Assembly (NCBI RefSeq): GCF_031877795.1
Contig: NC_133933.1
Coordinates: 66,536,484 to 66,600,483, forward strand
Reading direction: 5' to 3'
Length of the DNA: 64,000 nt
DNA from: Strix aluco
Taxonomy: Eukaryota > Chordata > Aves > Strigiformes > Strigidae
Below are positions 55,000 to 64,000 of this stretch, in pieces. Position 1 is the first letter of the stretch. Every line of letters begins with the position of its first letter. The position numbers and the translations under genes are program-made. The notes under the pieces were generated by a model. It made no database searches, was not told the origin of the DNA, and saw nothing but the letters and a program-made list of their open reading frames with translations.

Positions 55000-57900
55000 G
55001 CCATTATATTCCTTTTCTCTTCTCTTTGCAAAAAACTTGCTTTGTGTTTGGATTGTGGTACATTTTTTAAAATGACTTTTTAATAAAAATATCTTTTTGA
55101 ACCGTATCCCCCTCCAGCTTTTCCCTCATTTATTTCAGTAGCTCTAGCTATCGCAGGTTTGTGTTTTTGGCAAAATTGCTGAGATTACCCCTCGTTCTTC
55201 AGTGAAATGCTATAAAAACAGAGGGTTGTTTTGGGAGGAGAAGAAACTACCAGCAGTAGAAGTAGCAGCCTGAACAGCGGTATGTCCAGGAATGCTCTGG
55301 AAGCTGGATTTTGCAATATTGAAATTTGAAAATTGAGTTCTTCCTAACTAAGGATTGCCCTTGAGTTTTTAATCAAGCTTTATTAGTATTCAGTAATGAA
55401 TATGATGTAAGAGCAGGACCGCTGTAGAGCGGTAGTAGGACGAGTGTTGCTGTGTTGGGCTGGCACTGTGGCTCCCAGCTGGGCTTCTGCCAGCGGTCTG
55501 GGGTGTCCTGAGATCAGCAAGTGGGGGAACGTGGTTACCTGTGCAGTCATACCCAGCTGAAGTCTCCTTGCCTTTAATTAATTAATCTCTTTTGCCCTGG
55601 ATGGAAAAAGTAAAGTGGTTACAAGAACAGATGGCACAAATAGTAAGGGATGGATTGAAGAGAAACAAAATTGGCATGAGGCAATTTGGTCCCACTGAAC
55701 TAATGAAGTTCTGTCCTCCACAGCCATTTTGGAGTCAAGTTAGATGCTCATGTGTGTTGTCTTACTGTTGCCAGTGGGGGTTTTGTCTGCATGGGAAACA
55801 AAAATAAACAGATGAAGGGGAGGGGTAAAAGTGTCACTTGCTTTGCTGGAGGGAATTTTAGGAAAAAAAACGAATGTGAAAAATCAACACAAGTTAAAAT
55901 GCTGTGGATAAAATCCTGTGAGTGCTTAGAGTGCTCACAGTTGCCAGCATCCCTATGACACCTCTAATAATGACCATCACTCTTGTACTGTAAGCTTGCA
56001 AGATCTCCTCTAATATGATTTAAGGTTTGCCTGAAGGTTAGAGATCTTCCTCTGCAAGTCTTGAAGAGACAGATCTTGATTTTTGGAACCTGGAAATACT
56101 CTTACTGAATTTGTGGATGCAGAAGAATGGACTGATGCACAAGGAGCTGGGAAACCCCTGTATGAAAATACCACCACCACTACCATAAAAAAAAAAAAAA
56201 TCCTTAAATGGAAGAGCAACATCCCTTCTTTAAAGGCTGATGTTTCAAAGTGAGCCACAGTGTAGATGTGGCCATCGCTATAGCTAAAAGACATTCTCAC
56301 TCACAGATGTCAAAAGGGCTTTGAGGATGTCAGAACTCCTGTTTTACAGTGAAGACAAAGAAAATTGAGAAGGGTCAAGTGGCATGTCCACGTAAGCTAG
56401 TATCAGAGCCTGCATCTCAATCCCAGTGAAATCGGATATCTCAAGCTGCTCTCCAATTCGTAGGCTGCACAGGCTTGATCTGGCTGCAATTGGTTTGCCT
56501 TCTGTTGAACTTAACTTTGATGAGTTTGCATTTGAATAGGGCATCAGTGGCCAAACCTATCCATCCGATCTGAGGAGGAAGGGAGTAGGAGGGCCTGGTG
56601 TTTTGCAGACTTGGGCTGATTGTGATGATAAAGATGACTTTAATGATAAAGGAAAATAATTACAGTATTCCCTGTAACATTCCATAGACATTTAAATAGA
56701 AGGCATTGCTTTTCATTCCAGCATTGTATGAAATTACTATTTTTATTGTTACTATAACATTTCATTTCGGTGCACTAGGAAATTCACCACAAAAGTACCT
56801 TCTCTAATAATTGATATTGCAATGGTCCAAAAGTGTCTTGGATTTCCTCTTCACCTGCTTGGCTCTGTGCATGCCCAGAGTCGCTGTCTGCAACACCATG
56901 GTTCACGCTTGCCACTTCAAATCTGGCTTGCGCTGGCAGCCTTCTCGCTGGTCTGGTGGTTAATGCCTGGGCTGAAATCTTTCCTTCTGCTTCAATAGTT
57001 CTGAAATGCCTTCCTCAAAAATCCCCGCTTTGATTAATTCTAACAAACCCTTGCAAACAAATCAAAGAATGGTCTTACTACATAGATTGGTAATGGATTA
57101 TAATGTACATGTGCATACTGAAATTACCTCATGAGGTATGTCTGAGGATTTCTGTGGAAAGGGTCAAATGCTTTTTGGCTTTGGTTAAGTAAATTTCACA
57201 AAAGATGTGTATGTGATATTCCCAGTGATTAATTGCTCTCAAATACTTACCCCAGCTGAGTTATGTAATATGAATCTCTGAAGGATTCCCAATAAAAAGT
57301 TTGTGAATGGTAGATGTACATGTCTGCAGTGGCTTTTGAAATTTTAGATGTGAAAAGTGCTAATGGGAAAAATATTTTACATAGCTCCTAAGATAAAGAT
57401 AGGGTCTAGAATTTTTTAAGGCCCTTGTGTTTAACTCCCACTGATATAAAAATTTGAGGCGTTGCTATAAATTGTTCCTTATGCTTCTGGCAGAACAAAA
57501 GTTGAGTGTATTCAAAGAAATTAGTCTAAGGCTGGAAGGGAAAAATACTGAACGGAAAGGTGTGTACCTAATTCCAACTGCTGCATGTGAAAATCTGCTA
57601 TAATACCCTTCAGATTGTATGATGGAGTGCTATTTCTGAGTACCTCAGTAAGGATATTTTTTTTGGCAGCAGGATGTTTAGCAATTTTTCTTGGTTACGT
57701 GGAGTCCTAAATTTTTCAGAGAGCTTTTGCTGGCAACCCAGAAATTGGAAATGGACAAACACCAAGCTGAACATGTAGAAGTTTTCAGTATGTATAGAAA
57801 ATTAAATTTCAAGGTTCACGATACCTGTACTAATACTTGAAGATCAAAGAAAAAGTTAGATGTTTTCTTTGGGTTTGGTTGAAAATGGAGTTTGCAAGAG

Positions 57901-60900
57901 TGTAGCCTTTCTGAGGCAGTTGAAAGTAGGAGGAGGTTACCTCTTGTGCTGGAGTGCTGAGGTCAGCATTGACTGGAGAGCCCTGTGCCTGCTGCATGCA
58001 GGGGATGGGTAAAATGAACAGTTTCTCTACTTAGATGTAAAGGAAATATAGTAGAACATCTGTTGCGGTAAAGGAAAGCATACCTGAACACATGAAAGTG
58101 TGAGATCTCCAATCCAGATAGGCACACAGCCTGTGCTTATCTTGCCTGTGTTGCTCGCACTCACTACTCCCTGTAAAACAGCTTTTAATGACGAGGCTGC
58201 TGACACACTCAGACTTCTCCATATGATGTGCACTACTGCGATCATGTTCCCTTGTGTTGGGCCTTGTTTGTCTGTCCCTCATTGGTCAACTTCTTGAGTG
58301 GTATCATGCCAAACATGTTTTTGGCTCTGTTTACATGGCATTGGTGGCTTTCAGGTCTTAATTGCCTGCTCTTAGCTGTGGCAGGAGAAGTGTGGCCCGT
58401 CCACGCTGTGTTGGTGGCAGCTCTGTGCTAGCACACATCAGCCCCGCTTGCTCTCTCCCAAAGAAGTGGCAGTCCAGACAGACTTGTCCCATGGGCTACT
58501 AGTAGGACCACTCCCGCTTCAGTTACAGACTGGTTTCTTCTTGGGTGCTGCGAAGATCTTGGTGTTGGTGCAAATAAAAATAAAATCAGACCAAATCTGC
58601 TTGTGCTCAGCTGACTAATGTGACTGGTATTATGTGCAGCTGATGGATTTGCTGGTCGTCTGTTTTCCCTAGAGGGCCATAGCACTAGACCTTGAGATAC
58701 TGGGGTGCTGTAGTAATAGGGCTTGAATAATTATTAAAGATACAAAGAAGATAATTTTTGCTAATGTAAGAATGTAGTGCAGCATTTTTGTGTGTTCTGT
58801 GTTGTTTTTTTAGGGATGCCCACATCTGCAGTCCATCATGCAAGGCAGTGCTGCCTTTGCTATTGTAGGGGAAGATGGATCTTTTGAAATGTTTCAGCTG
58901 GTGACCAGTAGCTTCTTGCTGTAGTGTTTTACTTGGTCCATATCTGAACCTGATGATTAGATATGAAGGAGAGTACCGAGAAGCGAGGAGGAAAATGTAC
59001 CATTGCTGAAGTGATGAAGTAGTAGTGGTTCCACCACCCTTGAGCTTTAAGTGAGGATGTTAAAACAGGTTTGGATTTTGGGGAAGCAAATGTTATACAG
59101 AACTGGAGTTTATAAAGCTCTGAAAATCACATGTGGGTTTTCTTATGCTGTGGAGAGCGACATTAGTCCACACTTGCATTCATTAAAAAAAGTCATTGAC
59201 TTTACACTCTTCTGTCTTTGTGTGCATATACCAAAAAAACCCAAAAGCAGCAGCAATGACCCAAAGGAAGTGCTCCTGTGACTCCACAGGTGGCCAGGCA
59301 AAATCACTGGCTGTCACAGAGGTGGCCCAGGACACACATTGGGCCATCTTGCAGCTCCTGATGAGCATGTGGGGGGAATGATTTGAGCAAGCATGGCCAA
59401 ATGCTGCCAGTTACCAGGAGTTAGAACAGCCTCTGGTTTTGGTGGCACTTGAGATAAAAAACATCAAACGGGAGCCAGCTCTGGGACTTTGCTGACCAGC
59501 CCTCCATTGTTTTATGACCACTCGGTGTTGGCAGTACCTCTTTCCACCTCTTCAATGCCAGTGGCCACATTTTGAAAAAGTCTCCTATTCCAAAATAAAT
59601 GTGCACATGCAGGTTTGCTGAGAATTAACACAAAGTGTGAAATGAAAATAGATTTAGTTTCGGTGTAAGTTGACATGTAGTTCCACTCTCTGTAACCACT
59701 CCCAAAGGATATAATAAATACTGAAGTGACTGAAGTGTTTAAATATAAGGCTTCATATTGTCTTTAATAAATGTTTTTGAGTTAAAAGTGTCCTGAACTA
59801 ATGTTAACTCTGTAAAGCAGTTAATGGTGTATGTTTTCAGGATTTTTGTTCAGTTTATGGATTGATAGGCCACTGTTTGGAGGAAAAAAAAAATCTCAGT
59901 CTGTTTATAAATGCATTAATCTAAAATGTATATATATTTTTAATTAAATACCATCAGATAGTAATTTATTGTCCTAAATTCAGATTTATAGTGGTGATAT
60001 TTTTAGGTTTTTTTTTTAAAAGCTCTCCTCACAGTCCTTAAAATAAAGCATGCTGTACTTTCTCTCAACCCCCGTCTCCCACAAAAGAAAATATTGTAAA
60101 ACATTATTTTTAGCTCAGAAGTAATTCAGAAATTACAGGTTGAGTTTTATTAACCTCCTTCCCAGACTGCTGCTACCTATAAGCATGTGTGGCCTGATCT
60201 CCTGTATGCAGTCATTCATGTTATTGCCAGCTGAAATCTGTTCTGGGTAATATAATTCCCCAAAGTAACGCTTTTTTATTTCTGAAACAGTGAATGTCTC
60301 GGCACCGTGTGTTTATGACGATAGTGATATTTTCAACCATAACAGTGTTACTCTAATTTACAGGAATGGAATGACACTCTTCATTTGTAATCTTTTGAGG
60401 CACTCAGTCTTATTCTTGCAATAATTAAGGTTCCGCTGAAAAATTATGAAGACTAGCTGATCTTGTCCTTTCTTTATGTATTGTTTGCTTGTTTTTCTGG
60501 TTGCAGCTTATGTTTTTGACAACCAAACCCTGACACAGAAATGGCAAACAAGCCCCAATTGCCATATTTCTAAGGTTAGCTAAGCAGCAATGAAAACTGT
60601 GACAGCTATTGAGTAGTGGAAGTAGCAACTAAACTGGGTTGGAGTTATTTGAAGCCGTATATTGTGTCCATTCATACGTGGCAGTTCCTTCATATTCTGC
60701 ATGTAGTTCTGTTCATTTGTTTATGCTGTAGGAAGTAAATTACATTTTGAAGATCAGCAGAGCTTCAGAAGTTATTTACTCACAAGCTTTATTTACAATA
60801 GAAAAAGTACAAGTTTTAATGAATGAACTGTAATGAGTCTATATGATATATAATCTCTCACTGGTCAGTATCAGATGTCTAGTACTGATTTTTGTCATCA

Positions 60901-63900
60901 GCTTTACTAAATATAGTGAATATTCTTAAGCTTTTGGCAAAGTTAGTATTGTAAGTATTTGCAATTCTTAAATCCTGGAGACAACACCTAAAAACCCTGA
61001 GTGGTCCGGATTTGTTTTATCTCAACACCTCCCAGTCCCCCTCGATATGTACTACTTTGTAGCGTTTTACAGTGGGGAACAGGGGCGGAGGTTGGCTTGC
61101 TCATCCCCTTCCCTCACTTACGGGATGAGGAGTGTACAGCTCATCTGACTGTAACTAGAAACAACTGCTGAACTTTCATCTGTTAATTACCCCTTCATTG
61201 AAGACTGCACTGCAGTAGCATCTGTTAGTCATTATATCTTGTTTAAAAAGAAGCCAGTAGGAAAAATATAGGAGGGAGGAAAACAGTGAGGTATCAGTTT
61301 AGAGCACAGAATTGATAACAAATGTTCTATTTCTGGTTTCTTTGCTGCCATGGAAGCCTTGTACCTTCATACAAATATTATAAGTGTCTTTCATCACCTG
61401 TTAAATGAAGTCTGTGCCTGCTGCTTGCAGGTGCTTTGATTATTTTTAGTTTATGCATGTATCTGTAGAAAGCTTTGAAAATTCTTGGCTTTTTCATTCC
61501 TTTGCCTGTGATGTTGTATTTCTTCGTTGTTTTTTTTCCAGCCGTGGTTGTTGTCAAGCTTTTCTCTGGATGTCTTTTCACTTTACTTTCTAAAGCGCAG
61601 TGGCACAGGGAGCCCGGAGAGGCTCCAGCGATGCAGAAGCTGGGGCCTGCATTACAAGGCTGCGGGAGGTAGCACCAGCTGCTCTCGGACACAAGCTTGA
61701 GAGTTGTCACTACACTGGTGTCAGCTGTGTCTCTTGAGCTGCCTGCAAGGATCTAACAAATTTTTAAGATTGAGTTGAGATTTTTAGAACAGTAACAAAG
61801 AGAATTTGTGCAGTGATTGTGAGAGGGATTTATATTTTACCTCTTACTGGTTCAGCCTAAAATATAAGGGGTATCGTTGCTGATTGTTCCCAAACAGAAG
61901 ACTAATTTCACATTCTAATTTATGAACATGTCTTCCCTGTCTGATACGATGTGACAGAGTCACTTACAGTGTGTGTGCATAGCTGTTGGGATGGTGCTCT
62001 GCCTAAAACTACAGTACACTTCAGTCTGTGCTGATTTTTGCTTCAGACAGGCTTCTGTGTCTTTTCCATAAGTTTTATCTGTTGGAGCATCTATGCTATG
62101 CCCTAGCATAACCTGTCCAGCCATACCTAATTCACCAGAAGAGCTTGGTGTGGGGTGTGTGTGTGTGTGTGAAGCAGCAGGAATAAAGCACCACTGCAAT
62201 GTTCCAGACTTCTTCCAGATGCATTTTGACCCCAAGAAAAGGTAGAAGAACATGAATCCCCCTTTGATGGTGGCAGCAAGCTGGGATGGGCTCGGTCCAC
62301 CACACTGGGTGACACCTGATCTGCGTAACTGCAGGTTGCTGCCACCCATTGTCCTCTCCTGCTATTGCTGCAGGCTTCTTGGGACAGATCCAGTGAAGGT
62401 GCAGTGCTAGTTCAGCCTATTGATCCAAGGGAAAACTTTCTGGCACAAGGGACAACACAGAGTTTTACTAGATTAGGAGTAATGTCCATGCTGGCAGTAT
62501 GATGGTGCATTCGCTTTGGCAGTGCCCACCTTAACAGCTTCTGCCCTCTCTCCAGTGTGCTAGCTCAGCACCAAAGTGATCACAGAAATAACCCAAGTTG
62601 AGGTAACTATGAAGAAGTAAAAGAACCTGGTAGGAGCTCTTTATCTGGCATTTGCTTACTATAAAACCATACATAAGTAACCATGTCCTTGGGAGGTTGA
62701 TGGGCCCAGGAATCTGGACCTGCTGTCCAATAATTTACCTTGCAAGCTAACCCTGAATGCCTAAACTCAGTTGATACCTCCCTCCTTGTTTTTGTTGTTG
62801 GTTTGTGTTTTTTTAATTCTTTAAGGACAACAATTGGTACTCTTTATTAAGTGGTCTCTTCAGACTGCAGGCAGTCAGAGTGCATGAGCTCAAGTCACTG
62901 GGCTGTTGTGAAATAGCAGAACTTTCTATCCCTCCTGCTGAAGTGAAGGTCATGGGACCAGAAAGGAAGAAATTAGGAAAAAAGCTTCCTAGGCTCTGTG
63001 GCCTGGGAGTTAGGGCACTTGACTGGTTTGGATTAATGAGGGGTTTGGTCTGCACTTTGGGATTTTTTTTATGCTCTAGTCCAGTGATTTTTTTCCATGT
63101 CTTTATTAATAATAGTTGTATTATTATTAATAAAGTTCTGTGTATCCAATTCTGGGTTCTCAATTCCACATCATTTATAGATTGAATTCCTTTACCTAGA
63201 TCGCCAAGTATTTTTGGCATGTCAAAATGGAAAACTTTGCTTCCTGTATTTCTCTAGAGTATACCTCCCCGCTTTCTGCCATCTCTTTTCTTTGTCTGTA
63301 GGGACTGGAATTCTCACTTAGCTGAAATTCCTGTTTCTCTCACACACCTTGAGTATTCATTAGTTTCCCCTATTGAAATTGATGCCAGACCTGTGTGGCT
63401 TGATCTACTGCTGTAATTAAATGCAAATTAAACCAGTTTTGCTCAACATTAGTCTGCATTAGAACTTACTAATTAAAAATGCCTAATGTCTTGAAAAACC
63501 TGAGTCACTGAACTTAGCCTGGTACAACAGTCTGTGACTTAGGTTGCAGTGGCAGAAAGCAGCTGGTTTGGAGTTCAGAGCACAGCAGATGCCTCTCAGA
63601 TACTAAATAAGTAGAAGACAGGATATTACCCCTTCCTGTTTGCAGCTGGAATTGAAAAAGTTTTTTTAGACGGTTATTCACAGATGATGGGTTTAATTCA
63701 ACCAGGAACTAGTGCTAATGTCCAAACAGGCAGGTCTGCGCTTGTCATTTTTTGGATCTGTTCTGTTTTGCTGGAAACTCAGGGTTTTTAGGCTGCCCTG
63801 TAATCCCGCTTCCCTGGGAGCCAGGGTGGGAGGACTGCTGCTCCCCTGTGTTCAGCCCTGCCTGGCTCTTCGACATTCATTGGTGTTTCATCTCCTTTTG

Positions 63901-64000
63901 CATTAAGATCAAGTTTCCTTTTTCTGCTTGATTTCTCACCCCCCTGGTACGTCTCTACCGTTTTTATTTGTTCTGTACATTTGCCTTTAGTATTGATGTT
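55000..64000. other. NHSL1 intron 1, right part, no other gene seen
   Basis: Ordinary intronic DNA. I checked the larger open frames (55592-55807, 56010-56300, 61378-61710, 61960-62349, 62813-63220) and found no family similarity in any. No well-preserved CR1 or LTR is evident here. Confidence 0.5.
62150..62171. repeat. short GT microsatellite
   Basis: GTGTGGGGTGTGTGTGTGTG within NHSL1 intron 1; a simple dinucleotide repeat. Confidence 0.8.

Larger units (their letters stand above)
39667..64000 (+). other. NHSL1: NHSL1 first intron, running off the right edge
   Basis: The intron opens with GTGAGT and no acceptor leading into the family's second exon (expected to encode a sequence like AVSNLDEESKW) was found by 64000. 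The first 450 bases are still CpG-rich. The remainder is ordinary AT-rich intron with scattered low-complexity tracts, two nested CR1 copies and one exon-like block. A long first intron is usual for NHSL1. An alternative first exon of the gene may lie inside it, but I did not recognise one. Confidence 0.8.

Overview
This is a vertebrate nuclear window, almost certainly from a bird. It has CR1 LINE 3' ends with octamer-like tails, a long terminal repeat of a type common in avian endogenous retroviruses, short GT-AG exons in long AT-rich introns, and two CpG-island promoters. There is no operon-like gene packing, rRNA, tRNA or CRISPR array. Nearly all open frames over 60 codons are chance frames in non-coding DNA.

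Two genes are supported, arranged head to head. CCDC28A lies on the minus strand (about 12.9-21.0 kb). Five coding exons can be read to base resolution from splice sites and protein similarity, and they join into a 184-residue protein. Its last coding intron carries the sequence marks of a minor-spliceosome (U12-type) intron and is preceded by a 23-nt microexon. Its CpG-island promoter holds two ZNF143/Staf-like sites, a palindromic E-box and an NRF1 site. NHSL1 lies on the plus strand: its CpG-island promoter, GC-rich leader and first coding exon (39309-39666, 119 codons, WAVE-homology N-terminus) are visible. The rest of the window, 39667-64000, reads as its first intron and continues past the right edge. 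The CCDC28A/NHSL1 divergent pair matches the gene order I know from human chromosome 6q, which supports both calls.

Layout: 1-12.9 kb, intergenic or downstream DNA with a hairpin-forming inverted repeat (7.7 kb) and a 71-bp tandem repeat rich in octamer motifs (11.7 kb). 12.9-21.2 kb, CCDC28A and its promoter. 21.2-38.2 kb, the head-to-head intergenic region with a Z-DNA-prone tract, a nested CR1, a minus-strand LTR of about 950 bp, a perfect 19-bp hairpin and a plus-strand CR1. 38.2-40.1 kb, the NHSL1 CpG island and exon 1. 40.1-64 kb, NHSL1 intron 1 with a second nested CR1 pair that includes a dead reverse-transcriptase fragment, A/C-only low-complexity tracts, an 18-nt poly-C run, and one unexplained 108-bp exon-like block.

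No new multi-gene system was found. The most interesting signals are the U12-type intron and microexon of CCDC28A, the two CR1-into-CR1 nestings at what looks like the same position of the recipient, the 7.7-kb hairpin, and the exon-like block at 47.9 kb.
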